Positions 34,078-45,587 of a DNA stretch of 64,000 nt are shown piece after piece. The position numbers and the translations under genes were made by a program. Position 1 is the first letter of the stretch; every line of letters begins with the position of its first letter. The stretch is from Semisulcospira habei (taxonomy: Eukaryota > Mollusca > Gastropoda > Semisulcospiridae): NCBI GenBank assembly GCA_036245525.1, contig BTPG01000005.1:209287663-209351662 (forward strand). Reading direction: 5' to 3'. A model generated the notes under the pieces. The model worked only from the letters and a program-made list of their open reading frames with translations, made no database searches and was not told the DNA's origin.

Positions 34078-34338
34078 GCTAGCTGCGAAACAGTCACTAA
34101 GGGCGGAAGCAATTTTGATACAAGAGGAAATAGGAGGCGGCCCCGCATTGTGCCGCTGTTATGTGGTACACTCTGACCAATGAATGGAGCGGAAAGAATT
34201 ACTGCACCCCTGTCGCCCTCTATTTTACCAACATTGAATAGTCCAAGGCCCGTTACTGGAAGAGCCGACGGCAAAAGATTGCCCAAATAAGAAAGAGGTA
34301 AGTAAAGTTGTCTGCTCCTGCAGGAAATTCAACCCATT

Positions 34339-34407
34339 TGCAAGAGGCTTAGATCCTCATGAACCCCCCTCAGATTGCGGGGGCTCATGAGGATAAATGG
34401 CTCTTGC
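34339..34407. mobile_element. H2 hairpin element
   Basis: GCAAGAGGCTTAGATCCTC and its complement on the other side. The left tip reads TTCAACCCATTTGC, a diverged TTAA tip. Confidence 0.7.
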
Positions 34408-34556
34408 TGATTCCATTTATCTGCGTGTTATTTGGGGAAAGAGGATCATTAGGCTTGTAAATCAGATGTGGCTGGCTGCTACACTGGAGACTCTCCAGAA
34501 AAAGTTGTAAGGGTTGATTGAAAGTTTGTTCTGAGTTTGAGGACGCAAAAGTGTGT

Positions 34557-34722
34557 TCGTGTGTGCTTGTGTGTGCGTGTGTGTGTGTGTGTTTGTGTGT
34601 GTGTGAGTGTGTGTGTGTGTGCTTATGTGTGTGTGTGTGTGTGTGAGTGTGTGTTTGTGTGTGTGTCTTTGTGTACTCGCTCGTGCGTGTGTGTTTGCAC
34701 GTTTGTGTGTGTGTGTGTGCGC
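34557..34722. repeat. imperfect (GT)n microsatellite
   Basis: About 165 bp dominated by GT with scattered substitutions. Short C runs follow at 34749-34762 and 34866-34880. Confidence 0.9.
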
Positions 34723-34929
34723 ACGAAGCCTTCTCCCTCCCTCCCATACCCCCCCCCCCCCGCCCCACGGATTGGCAATATCTAAAAAGCAAGCAAATTA
34801 TTAAACAGACAAACAAATTGCAAATAAATATATATTGTTTTCACCTCATTTTATACTCGATTCGTCCCCCCCCCCCCCCACCTCTTCTACCCCAATTCAA
34901 TCTAACATTTTCCTGGCCAGTCAAAAGAT

Positions 34930-35322
34930 AGAAGAATAACAAACGTAATGGGCTGTTTGCGTACGAAAAAATACACACGCATTTTTGTAATTTCTGATGA
35001 CAGTTGCGTCACGCAGATGCGGCAATTTCTGAAAAGATGTTTTTCGTCTGCAAACACGTCGACCTTTGATGCTTTCGAGCGTGTGTTTATTGCCTAGTTA
35101 CTCGGCCCGGAAAACTGTGCAGCACACGTCGAATTTCTTTGATTATGGCACGGCAGGCGTGGAATAACTCGGTAATTCCCAACCGGAAATCGGCCACGTC
35201 AGACACCGCCCCACTATCTGTGCATGCGCGGCGCCACAACTGTCGCGATAGATTTCCTGTCTGGAGACCAAATTGAATTGAGTGGAAAAAACAGTTTTCG
35301 CTTCTTCAAGAAAAAGCGTTGA
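34930..35322. other. intergenic, nothing recognised
   Basis: No supported feature. Confidence 0.4.
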
Positions 35323-35325
35323 GGT

Positions 35326-35391
35326 GCAAGAGGCATAGATTCTCATGAGCCCCCGCGTACGCGGGGGCTCATGAGGATCTATGCCTCTTGC
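35326..35391. mobile_element. H2 hairpin element, near-perfect palindrome
   Basis: GCAAGAGGCATAGATTC through CCCCCGCGTACGCGGGGG to the complementary arm, one mismatch. Confidence 0.75.
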
Positions 35392-35991
35392 TTGTAGTAA
35401 CTGACCCTTATAATTATATCTTTGATTCCCATACAGAGGAAGTTTTCTGGGTTTAATCCTTTGACTGCATTCATTATTTCATTCCGTGACACTTCCAAAA
35501 AGTATTTATGATCAGAAAGTCCTCCCTGACCCAGTGAACTATATCAGAGCACTTGTTTATATCGACGGCGTCGATTGCAGTCAATTTAATGTGAATTTTT
35601 ATTGGCGCGAAATCTCTGAAAACCTTACAGTCAACTACGGGCTGTTTTTCAAATTGTTTATGAGTATCAGGCTATCGCGCCAAAAGTCGTCAAGTCCGGA
35701 TTTTATGTTAAGAGTTATTTCAGTTTTCGGGTTGAATGGAATTTCCTAGGTCAAAGTGTCGCAGCGTTCACAATTACCCAACGTGTTATTGCATTTTTTT
35801 GGTCGATAAGTTTGAAATTTGAAGCCACGAGGTACACAACCGTCAGTAAAAGAAAGCAGGAGCGTAGGCCTTAACAAGATTAGAAAGTAAATGGATAGTC
35901 GACCTTTGCGAAGTTGTGCGTGGATGAGTTTGTTGACGTTGGGTCCCCGCGGGCAGGTTAAAAAAAAAAAAAGTTATTTCAATTTCGATTC

Positions 35992-36056
35992 GTGCTGGCC
36001 TGTGATTTTTTACCTTACGGCTGAAAGCCGTAAGGTAAAAAATCACAGACCAGCGC
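35992..36056. mobile_element. H6 hairpin
   Basis: GGCCTGTGATTTTTTACC opposes GGTAAAAAATCACAGACC around CGGCTGAAAGCCG. Weaker relatives with CTGGTCTGTGAT or ATCACAGACCAG occur at 688-752, 45825-45885 and 53520-53780. No TTAA ends seen. Confidence 0.65.
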
Positions 36057-36205
36057 ACACATTTTCAACTTGGTAAGCGACATTCCATTGATCAAATGTC
36101 ACAATTTTTATCGGAAGCTTGAGCAAAGATGTAGTGTGGTGGTGCTTGAATCAAAACATCCCCGAGGGCCAAATGAAGCAGTAATCAGGTAATCCGGTAC
36201 CCCAG

Positions 36206-36299
36206 TGCGCAAAAGGTCTTATCGGGCTGACGTTGGTCTCGTTGGCCCGAGAACGGCCGCGCGCGGGCCAACGTCAGCCCGAGGGTATTTTGCGCACTG
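36206..36299. mobile_element. H3 hairpin element
   Basis: Outer arms GTGCGCAAAAGG and ATTTTGCGCAC, then CGGGCTGACGTTGG against CCAACGTCAGCCCG, with a GCCGCGCGC centre. Confidence 0.7.
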
Positions 36300-36897
36300 G
36301 TCATGTTTACTCAGTTAACGCAGCAACATCCGATTTTCAACAACCAACATCCAGTGCAGGATCATCCAGTTCTGATATCCTTCTCTGATAAATTTGGCGA
36401 CTTTGCTTTCGTACTTTCGAACTCAAGTTGGCTGGCGTAGATCAGTTACCTCCCTGGGGTGGAGTGGTGGGGTCGAAAGGGGGGGGGGGGGGCTGTTGAG
36501 TGGGTGGCGAGGGGGGGGGGGGTATGGTGGTGTAAAAAGTGATTTTAGCAAGAGGCCTAGGTAACAGCGGGGGCTCATGGAAAGTTATACATCTTGCAGC
36601 TGAGTGCTGGCCGTTTCTTTCTCAGGATCGAAGGGGTTAACAATCAGAGAAAAACACCAGCTTCGCCCTGCTCGACCACACGTACAAGTACCATAACATC
36701 AGTCAGTTTTCGATCTGTCGAGATACACGAGTAGACCGAACATGGATTAAACCATTTCACTACCGAGACACGTCTATAACAAGCTGACCGCGGTGACCCG
36801 TGCCATGGTCAAATCGGGGAATACGGGGTAAGCCAAAGGTCATCGGGCCGACATCGTCCACGAGCTTTTGTGGCGCCCCGACACCAGATCAATCAGA

Positions 36898-37120
36898 ATA
36901 ATACAGACGGGACTCCACGAACAAAGACGCCGCGCGGTGAACACCAATGAACTGACTTACTGCCGACAGAAAAGTGCAAAATTCCGTGTGGACTGAAAGA
37001 GCTTAAAAGAATGATATAAAGTAATGTACATGATAGTTAAGTCCGATCCATCTGTGTCCTTTGGCCCCAATGGGCCCCTCGACAATAAACGTTGTTCTTG
37101 TTCTTCTTCTTGTCACCAAG
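36898..37120 (+). mobile_element. LINE-like 3' end fragment with AATAAA
   Basis: Shared in inverted orientation with 59085-59260 (GGCCCCAATGGGCCCCTCGAC, TACTGCCGACAGAAAAGTGC). It ends AATAAACGTTGTTCTTGTTC, a polyadenylation signal followed by a CTT-rich tail, as at retroelement 3' ends. The parent family is not identified. Confidence 0.6.
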
Positions 37121-37122
37121 CT

Positions 37123-37187
37123 GCAAGAGTCATAGATCCTCATGAGCCCCCGCTGAAGCGGGGGCTCATGAGGATCTATGCCTCTGC
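37123..37187. mobile_element. H2 hairpin element
   Basis: GCAAGAGTCATAGATCC against GGATCTATGCCTCTGC, with CCCCCGC arms, loop TGAA. Confidence 0.7.
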
Positions 37188-37816
37188 TGGTTCCCATTGA
37201 CATCTGCGTCCACCTGGTCATTTGGCGTGACTTGCAGAATGGTTATCTGTCTTTCAGTCTGCTGCGGCTTTAAAGAGTACATTGGTGAACACGGCCTGCT
37301 AAAGCTGAACAGGCTCTTTTCTGACAGCTGAGTGTGCCGAAAATGATGCCTCGAATCCATTCAGCGCCCATTGAAAGCCGAAGTAGGTCACAGGGCCAGT
37401 CCACGAGCTTTTGTTGCGCCCTGACACCAGATCAATCAGAAACTTGCGGCTTACAGAGAAAAACGCTCCCGATAGCTTGTCATAATGAATGATTATCACA
37501 GTAGGCAAAAAGTCATCGAGCCAACGTCTGCCACAACAGCTGCGGCCGACGTCGGCCCAATGACCTTTGGCTTACCCCGTATTCCCCGATTTTACCACGG
37601 CACGGGTCACCGCGGTCAGTTGCTATTGGCAGTGCGGGCGAAGGAGGGCGGTTAAATGTTATTAGTGCCTGTAGGTATTCTTTTGATTGTGGTTGATACC
37701 CCAGTTTTCCGAGCCAATATTGAGGAGGTGTAATTCGTACGTATCTATGATGAACTCGTGTTCCTAATGATATACGTACGCCAACGACAAACGTTTTCTC
37801 GCTGCAAGATGAAGGG

Positions 37817-37925
37817 ATGGGGATAGGGAGGGGGGGCTGGGGATAGGGAGGGGGAGGGGGGGGCTGAGTCGGGGGAGGGGAGGGGGGCATGGGGGGAATG
37901 GGGGGGGGCATGGGGGTGGGGAGTG
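37817..37925 (+). repeat. G-rich low complexity, potential G-quadruplex
   Basis: Many G runs of 4-9 separated by A, T or CT, for example GGGATAGGGAGGGGG. Similar G runs lie at 36478-36520 and 50622-50672. Confidence 0.85.
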
Positions 37926-38442
37926 GTTTGGTGGATGGGCAAATCATCTTTCTTGGCTCGTTTCTTAAGTGTTGCTTTTGTTTTTCTGTTTTGGTGTCAG
38001 TTTCTCACGATAATGGATTAATCAAACAAACAAACAAACAAAACCAAATAGACAACAACTAAAATACACAAAAACACAAAAGCAAACACCAACAACAACA
38101 AACAAACAACGAAAACAAAAACAAAAACTCCAAACAGCAACAACAGCAGCAGCACTTTCCCACCTGTCCTACAACTGATTATAACCATTGTAGCAGCTGT
38201 TTTGACAACAGTTCGTTCATCGAGAGATATTATTCCAACATGGATGATGGTTTTTGTCTTGCCCTGATGTTAAGTATCTCATTCGTTAAATAATAAATAA
38301 GCACTTTAAGGGGTGCGTTCCAAAACAAAGCACTTTAAAACACGTCCACATCTCTCTTCCACACACAATCAACCCTGCCTTCACCATCTGAGACCAAGTG
38401 ACGTTTCACACACCAAGAATACGGACGCAAATAAATTTACCA

Positions 38443-38506
38443 GCAAGAGGCATGAATCCTCATGAGCCCCCGCAGGTGCGGGGTCATGAGGATCTATGCC
38501 TCTTGC
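38443..38506. mobile_element. H2 hairpin element
   Basis: GCAAGAGGCATGAATCC against GGATCTATGCCTCTTGC. Confidence 0.7.
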
Positions 38507-38509
38507 AGA

Positions 38510-39337
<828 letters not shown>

Positions 39338-39360
39338 AAGAACAGGCATATAACTAATGG

Positions 39361-39480
39361 TTAGTTAGTTATTGGGGTTTAACGCCGAACATGCGACTAA
39401 GGGCTAGCAACAGCAAAGGACCTAACCTAATTTGCGGGTGCGTGTGCGGTCCTTTGCTTCTTACAGTTGGGTAGTGTTTG
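39361..39480. repeat. dispersed repeat fragment
   Basis: TTAGTTATTGGGGTTTAACG and following bases resemble 57905-57960 (TTAGTCGCTGGGTTTAACGC), so this is a dispersed repeat, perhaps a SINE tail. Confidence 0.4.
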
Positions 39481-39967
39481 TATTTTTTGGGATGTAAAGG
39501 GGTTAATTAATTAAAATAGTCCCTGATTTAGCTACTATTAAGCTGACACTGTCTCTCATCAAACGTCTTTCTGAGGCGAACATTACACTTATTTCAATGT
39601 ACCATGTGTGATTGCGTTTGTCCACAGTAGGTCAGGGTTGGTTTTGTCGTTTTTCCATCGCTGTGTAATCAAACTGTCGTGGGCCACACTTCCCAGTAAT
39701 TCATGTTTTCGTTCATTTGTGGTACGTTTGTCATCATCAGCTATTTTTGTCACGGCTGTTTTCTGTCTTTAATCAAACAGTCGTAGTTCAGAGTTATAGA
39801 TTATTGTAATCCACACACATTCCGCCTAGACATCTGGCGTCTGTTGCAGAAGTGGGGTTAAATCTTGCGCAAACCACAAAGGAAGGTGTCCCGCTTGTTC
39901 GGGATTATATCTCACTCATGCAACTGACTCTTGTCTCGGATGTCCAGAATCCGCGTAGTTGCACTAG
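39481..39967. other. intergenic, nothing recognised
   Basis: No gene. A diverged relative of the 40416 hairpin arm (CTTGCGCAAACCACAAAGG) lies near 39863. Confidence 0.4.
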
Positions 39968-39970
39968 CAT

Positions 39971-40002
<32 letters not shown>
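39968..40002. repeat. (TAG)n microsatellite
   Basis: About eleven TAG units. Confidence 0.95.
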
Positions 40003-40003
<1 letters not shown>

Positions 40004-40415
40004 TTGCGAGGACAAAATAGGTCGTGAGGCCTTTGCAAATGTCCTTTCTTTCTTTCTTTCTTTCTTCTTGTGCTTCTTTTCGTCTTAAAGTGGAGGCCAG
40101 GTCCTCCCCAGGATTTCTTTTAGTCGACTTCTCGGTTCGTTTCTGCAGCGAACATTGGGCACCTACAAGTGGCATATATCTTCATGACGTCCAGCAAGCT
40201 CAGGGGGCTCATAAGAACCTACGCTTCTGGCTGTCCTTGGATACGTCTGTGTTTTTTTCCTCGTGATTTTTTTTTTTTAACCCGACTTCTCTCTCTCTTC
40301 ATTTCTGTAGCGAATATTTGCATTCTACAACAAGCACCAAATCTACGGGGTCTTATGAGGGTCTATGGCTAGTGCTGGCCGGAGATACGTTTGTGTTGTT
40401 TTACCTGGAGCCATT

Positions 40416-40516
40416 TGAATGAGTGAGCTTAGTCCTGCGCCAGCCACTAAGCAAGGTGCTCCGCTTACAGCGGAGCACCTTGCTTAGTGGCTGGCCCAGG
40501 ACTAAGCTCACTCATG
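40416..40516. mobile_element. H5 hairpin, arms of about 48 bp
   Basis: GAGTGAGCTTAGTCCTG through CACTAAGCAAGGTGCTCCGC, loop TTACA, then the complement back to CAGGACTAAGCTCACTC. Almost perfect, no TTAA ends; a half-copy lies near 39863. Confidence 0.75.
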
Positions 40517-40644
40517 CATCTGGACCCGTAAGAGGTGGCATGGATTTTTCTTCACCACGGTTCCGTGCCAGACAGACAAGCTTGTCCTCTGAGTGCGAAC
40601 TGGCCTCAAGGGTGTCTTCATGTCTGACCGGCTGAAAGGAGTCC

Positions 40645-40727
40645 CTCTTCAAGAACCAAAGATCCCCACGTGCTCTCTCACGAGCAGTCTGCGGGGGTTC
40701 TTATAAGGATCTTTGTCTCTTGAAGAG
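40645..40727. mobile_element. H2 hairpin, diverged
   Basis: CTCTTCAAGAACCAAAGATCC opposes GGATCTTTGTCTCTTGAAGAG with a longer, less regular loop. Confidence 0.6.
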
Positions 40728-40733
40728 GAAATC

Positions 40734-40868
40734 TTAACCCCCTCACTGCTGCTATCCATACCGTTTGCCGGAAATGACGCTTAACCACACGTCCTTTCCG
40801 CCACTAGGCGGAAAGGACGTGTGGTTACGCGTCATTTCCGCCGAACGGTATCGTTAGCAGCAGTGATA
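40734..40868. mobile_element. H4 TTAA foldback element
   Basis: It begins TTAACCCCCTCACTGCTGC; arms CCGGAAATGACGC and GCGTCATTTCCG, centre CCTTTCCGCC/GGCGGAAAGG. The right tip GCAGCAGTGA lacks its TTAA. Related to 41216-41357. Confidence 0.7.
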
Positions 40869-41215
40869 CAGGCTTGTATCGTGAATAGCAGTCAATGGAT
40901 AAAATTGAAGACATAGAAATTTCAGATGGTGCCGGTTGGCCAGGAGGACCCTCATGTCCCGTGTCAAGCTGGTGTCAGTTCGAGCGGGTTGTGTTTGAAT
41001 TAAGATAAAGAGGCGAACGAGTATTGGAAAAAAATCTGCCGAAAAGCATTCACTATCTTGTACAAATTCTAGATGTGAGCCATAAGGTTGTTGGTGTTGG
41101 AGAAAAAAAAAAAACGTTTCAAATTGTCTTAAAATCGGTATAACTGGAAGAACTGGTTGGTGCTTTTCAATTTTCCTCGATCCAATGAGATGACTTAGAA
41201 AATGTTGCTGCAGGT

Positions 41216-41357
41216 TTAACCCATTGACTGCTACTGACGACACCGCTCGGCGGAAAAGACGCGTAACTACGTCACTACCTAACTACGTCAATACCTAACT
41301 ACGTAACTACGCGTCTTTTCCGCCGAGCGTGATCGTCAATAGCGGTCAAGGAGTTAA
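41216..41357. mobile_element. H4 TTAA foldback element, complete, 142 bp
   Basis: TTAACCCATTGACTGCTACTG at the left, CGGTCAAGGAGTTAA at the right. Arms CGCTCGGCGGAAAAGACGCG and complement enclose three short TAACTACGT repeats. Confidence 0.75.
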
Positions 41358-41487
41358 AATTTTGACTCAAGCAAAACGACCAGCCATGTTTCTTAAGGTG
41401 GCCTTCGTGTGGCCGCAGGGTTGGGGACATAGGTTGCACCGCGGTTTTCGTTCTTTTGTTTTGTTTTCAGCTTTTATGTCAATTTCC

Positions 41488-41701
41488 TTAACTCATTCAG
41501 CCCGACGGCCGAATTTCCCAAATTTTGGAGGCGTCATCTAATGACTGTGCACCAGTTGTAGGATATGGATCGACCATGATAATTCAAGGGCAGCGCCAGA
41601 ATAGCTTGGCGCCGACAGGCGCCAAGCTAATCTGGCGCTCCCCTTGAATTATCATGGTCGACCCATCTCCTGTTGCCGTGTGTCAGGGCTGAATGGGTTA
41701 A
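41488..41701. mobile_element. H1 foldback MITE, complete, 214 bp
   Basis: TTAACTCATTCAGCCCGACGG to GGGCTGAATGGGTTAA with TTAA on both sides and a full palindrome centred on GCCGACAGGC. Confidence 0.8.
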
Positions 41702-41811
41702 GTTACATTTAAACGGCCTCTTACAATTTTATGTGTAATTACACGAAACGTTTGGTACTTCACGATGTCGTGAAAAAAATCATCTGACAAATAGAATTAA
41801 CCTGAATACAC

Positions 41812-42031
41812 TCAACTCCTTCACAACTGAGAAAATGTAAGTGAGCAGGATCCAACGGCAAGAGACATAGACCGTATTGAACCCTCGAAACTGCGGGGGC
41901 TCATGAGGATCTATGCCTCTTGTTGAAAGCACTGTGTACTCATGCTCACAAGAAGTCTTTGGTTGCTGATCGTCGAATGGCCAAAGCATTTCAGAATCGA
42001 AACATGCGTCCAGTGACAGGGAAGAGGTTAA
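41812..42031. mobile_element. H2 element with both tips, 220 bp
   Basis: Tips TCAACTCCTTCACAAC and GGGAAGAGGTTAA. The central hairpin (41858-41923) is partly decayed on its left arm. Confidence 0.65.
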
Positions 42032-42060
42032 TAGCCTCCTCGGTGATATTTGCAGAAAGC

Positions 42061-42135
42061 AAAAGGTCCGCGGGCCTAAGCCGGCCGTTGTCAGCCCGCC
42101 CACCACTTTGGCCCGATGATCGTTTGCCTACTGGG
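42061..42135. mobile_element. H3 relic
   Basis: AAAAGGTCCGCGGGCCTAAGCC with GGCCCGATGATCGTTTGCC at the other side; the arms are no longer complementary throughout. Confidence 0.45.
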
Positions 42136-42284
42136 GTAGATAGGAACCAATGTCGCTTCTTCTCTCTAAGAAAATTGTACGCCTGATGACCTCCCCTCCC
42201 CCCCCCCCCCCCCCACACACACACATACGCATCTCGATGGCGGTAATAATATCTGCAAGACAAACACTGATCTAAAAGAGGACA

Positions 42285-42352
42285 GCGAGAAGCATAGATC
42301 CTCATCAGCTCCCGCAGCTTTCCGGGAGCTCATGAAGATCTATTCCTCTTGC
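42285..42352. mobile_element. H2 hairpin, diverged
   Basis: GCGAGAAGCATAGATCCTC against GATCTATTCCTCTTGC. Confidence 0.65.
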
Positions 42353-42689
42353 AGTTGTGTGGTGTTTGCGTTGCAGCCAGATCCATCTCTCCACTCGTGA
42401 CGTCAGCGTGATTTAGAGTCCAGACAACTTATCCTTGACAACATTATGATATCATTCAGCAAGGTAAATTACACCATAAACAGCAGCGTAGGAGTTAAGG
42501 TTCTCCGAGAAGGTAGGACCCAATATTGGAACTCGAAACAACTGAGGGGGCACGTGGGAGAAAGGAGATAGTTCTGTATAGGACTTACTCTGCCCTCTTG
42601 GCGTACTTTCAATGGCGTACTTCTATACTGTTGCCCGGCTGCAGGAGACCCCGTATCATTTTTCTTTGTTCAGAAATACGGTGCAAAAC

Positions 42690-42904
42690 GTCACAAGTCA
42701 TTCTGGCCCCAAGGTCCCATTTATCAAATTTTGGAGGTGTTGCCTATACTATGTCCAGTTGCAGGAGAAGGATTGACCATAATAATTCAAGGGTAGTGCC
42801 AGATTAGCTTGGCGCCTGAAGGCGCCAAGCTAATCTGTCACTACCCTTGAATTATCATGGTCAATCCATCTCCTGCTGTAAGGACTCCGGGCTAAATGGC
42901 TTAA
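42690..42904. mobile_element. H1 foldback MITE
   Basis: It has the non-palindromic AAATTTTGGAGGTGTTGCC stretch, full palindrome, and a right end GGGCTAAATGGCTTAA. The left TTAA is not recognisable. Confidence 0.7.
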
Positions 42905-43016
42905 CTGCCTTTAGGAGAAATTGCCACGCCATGGTGGCACCAGGTCCATAAGGCGTTTTTGAAAGTGACCCCAGATTCATCGTGCTGACGTCAAAGAACC
43001 CCCGGTCCACGGGGCA

Positions 43017-43446
43017 CAGGCCAAAAGGACCTCAGGCCGATCTCGCGTCTGCCAAAATGAGTCCGAGTTGATCCGGCGTCGCGCCAACGTAACGCCGCTT
43101 TGATATGGCGTTCGCCCAAAATAACTCAGCATTGATTTGGTGTCAGGTCAAAATGACTCCAGCGTCGGGCCAACATGTCTCTGCGTTGATCTGGTCGCAG
43201 GCCGAACGATTCCGCGTTCATCTGGCGTCAGCCAAAACGATTCCGCGTTCATCTGGCGTCCGCCAAAATGATTCAGCGTTGATCTGGCGTCCGCCAAAAT
43301 TATTCCGCGTTGATCTGGCGTCCGCCAAAATGATTTTGCGTTGATCTGGCGTCCGCCAAAATGAATCCGCGTTGATCTGGCGTCCGCCAAAATGATTCCG
43401 CGTTGATCTGGCATCCGCCAAAATGATTCCGCGTTCACCTGGCGTG
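43017..43446. repeat. 31-bp minisatellite
   Basis: Unit of the form GATCTGGCGTCCGCCAAAAT plus GATTCCGCGTT, about 13 units. Units at the right end (43235-43435) are almost identical, those at the left increasingly diverged. Because 31 is not a multiple of three and the unit lacks stops on the minus strand, it reads as repeat peptides in several frames; I do not consider these genes. The array begins next to an H3-like scrap (CCAAAAGGACCTCAGGCCG). Confidence 0.9.
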
Positions 43447-43730
43447 ATCAGGCCGATCTGGCCTATTGAAAGTGACCCTTGGTAATCTGGTGCACGGCGA
43501 TATGCTGGCGTGTTTTACTGACCAGTTAAGACCGGACGGTTTCCTACGCTACTGTCGTAAAGTAGTTTGGAACTTGGATCAGTTTAGTCTGTCATGCTGA
43601 AGTTTATGTGCTTACACAAGAGTTTACGAAATGACAGTAACGGCCTCTTGATTACTGCAGCTATCGTGCCGTCATATTCGATAACATCTCCATTTCGACA
43701 GTAATCATGTCAGACTGATTACGATGTTGG

Positions 43731-43869
43731 GTTTACTCATTCAACCATAATTTGTCTTCTCCACAGGCGAGCGATCAACCATGATAGTTCAAGGGTAGAG
43801 CCAGATTTCCTTGGCGCCTATAGGCGCAAAGCTAATCTGGCACTACGCTTGAACTGTCATTGTCGATAG
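43731..43869. mobile_element. H1 foldback MITE, first of a tandem pair
   Basis: TTTACTCATTCAACC tip and hairpin GATCAACCATGATAGTTC. Confidence 0.65.
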
Positions 43870-44008
43870 TGAGTTTACCCATTCAACCTTAACTTGTCTT
43901 CACCGCAGGCGATCGATCAACCATGATAGCTCAAGGGTAGTGCCGGATTAGCACCTACAGGCGCCAAGCTAATCTGGCACTACCCTTGAACTGTCATGCT
44001 AGATCTTA
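43870..44008. mobile_element. H1 foldback MITE, second of a tandem pair
   Basis: Starts GAGTTTACCCATTCAACC. Its hairpin lost a few bases in the left arm (GGATTAGCACC). It directly abuts the preceding copy. Confidence 0.65.
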
Positions 44009-44270
44009 CACCTGGTCAAAGTCGATTTGCTGAACCATCGTAGTCAATTTGTTTCTTTATCTTTTATGTCTTTAGAGGATACGTGCCAAAGTTTGGACTT
44101 ACGACCTTCGGGCCCTTTGTGTTAACAACTACGACGTCATTTCCTGTCTTAGATGGTCGTGTTTGCACGCATCTTGTGCGTCAGTGTCCTTCTGACGACT
44201 GAGAAACTTTGCAATATTACGTAATAAAGTTAAAGCTTCTTAATTTTCGACCTATTTGTGAGCCAAGACT

Positions 44271-44480
44271 TTAACCCATTCAGGACGCACTACAGCAGGA
44301 GATGGGTCGATCATGATAATTCAAGGGTAGTACCAGATTAGCTTGCCGCCTGTCGGCGCCAAGCTAATCTGGCACTGCCCTTGAATTATCATGGTCGACC
44401 CATCTCCTGCAAATGGTGCAAAGTCATTAGATGACGCCTCCAAAATTTGGGAAATACGGCCGTCGGGCTGAATGAGTTAA
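44271..44480. mobile_element. H1 foldback MITE, complete, 210 bp, opposite orientation
   Basis: TTAACCCATTCAGGACGC at the left, GGGCTGAATGAGTTAA at the right; the non-palindromic stretch (CCTCCAAAATTTGGG) is on the right, the reverse of 41488. Confidence 0.8.
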
Positions 44481-44780
44481 ACGGTACCAGTTCAGATGCA
44501 CATATCCATGTCCATATTTGGCAAGCTGTATGTCCATAAAGTTCAGACATCAAGACTATAACTCTTGGTCTCATAGCCTTCTGTCTTGATTTACGTGATT
44601 TCTAAATCCCACCCTGCGCCACTAAGAGTCTGAATGCACGTTTCTCTGAGACGAAAAAGTCCGGATGACATTTTGGTTGGAGTGTTTTGATATAATAAAC
44701 AATTTGCCTTAATGACACTACAGCAAAAAAAAAAAAAAAATGAATCGACCATGATAGTTCAAAGGTTATGTCATAATAGC

Positions 44781-44993
44781 TTAACTCATTCTGCCCCAGA
44801 CACACCACAGCAAGATATGGATCGACCATGATAGTTCAAGGGTGATGCCAGAATAGCTTCGCGCCTATGGGCGCCGAGCTATTCTGGCATCACCCTTGAA
44901 CTATCATGGTCGATCTTAGTCCTGCACTGCACTGCAGTCTTCAGAGGACAACGGCAACATTTGGGGATTTCGGTCTTCGGGTACTATGAGTTA
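44781..44993. mobile_element. H1 foldback MITE, same subtype as 21170
   Basis: TTAACTCATTCTGCCCC and a palindrome centred on GCGCCTATGGGCGCC; the right part contains CTTCAGAGGACAACGGC and a diverged end ATGAGTTACC. Confidence 0.75.
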
Positions 44994-45054
44994 CCGCCTC
45001 TTTGCCAAATAACCCCATCCATCCAAGGAAGGAACACAGATATAAATGAGATCA

Positions 45055-45120
45055 GCAAGAGACAAAGAACCTCATGCGCCCCCGCAGATGCGGAGGCGCA
45101 TGAGGTTCTATGCCTTTTGC
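45055..45120. mobile_element. H2 hairpin
   Basis: GCAAGAGACAAAGAACCTC against GAGGTTCTATGCCTTTTGC. Confidence 0.65.
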
Positions 45121-45129
45121 AACTGGGCG

Positions 45130-45587
45130 GGTTGCGAGTGCCTTTCCGAACGCCGCGATCCCGTCTTGACGGAACTAAAGTGAACTGAACTGAGTGACGT
45201 TCTCATTATTGTATTTATTTTTCTTGTATGGTTTTGCTGCCGGCGAAACTATTAATTACAGGATGGTGCAGTTATGAATAAGTGGGCTCTTTACGCAAGC
45301 ACGCAATATAAAACTGTTCAGAGGTACAGTGCATTGCGCAAATACACTTGTCCAGGTTAGTCTCATTACGACCAGAGATGCGGCTAATAGGCGTGTTTAC
45401 AGCTCATTCATGGCCACATTAAACTGAAACAACCGATTGCTCAAGGGGGCAGTAGACACGTGTCTCTTATGACGGCCAAGGTCGCCCAAGGTCCGTGACT
45501 GAACAGTATAAATCAATGTGCCATAGGGGTCAAGCACTACCCTGAAGCTACTATGGTCTACCGGCCATAGCCCATAGCTTATAAATC
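45130..45587. other. intergenic, H1 scrap only
   Basis: A decayed H1 arm (CACTACCCTGAAGCTACTATGG) lies near 45535. There is nothing else. Confidence 0.4.

Larger units (their letters stand above)
36747..37655. mobile_element. 909-bp TTAA-flanked element with about 110-bp terminal inverted repeats (H3 type), carrying insertions
   Basis: TTAA at 36747 and 37652. Arms 36747-36858 and 37540-37655 are inverted copies; the inner 75 bp match closely (GACCGCGGTGACCCGTGCC, GGGGAATACGGGGTAAGCC), the tips less so. The arm reaches the H3 hairpin motif (CATCGGGCCGAC). The interior contains a LINE 3' end (36898-37120), an H2 hairpin, and a 42-bp direct repeat (36858-36899 and 37401-37442). It looks like an H3 element enlarged by later insertions. 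There is no transposase. Confidence 0.6.

Noticed and set aside
33488..34286. 231- and 227-codon ORFs across the gap
   Set aside because: Almost entirely N.
37513..37947. Proline-rich 144-codon ORF
   Set aside because: Product of the G-rich tract on the other strand.
43148..43438. 96-codon repeat protein
   Set aside because: Minisatellite without stops. The 31-bp period forces frame cycling, which is not a coding pattern.
43017..43446. CRISPR-like array
   Set aside because: Units are contiguous with no unique spacers, and the genome is animal.
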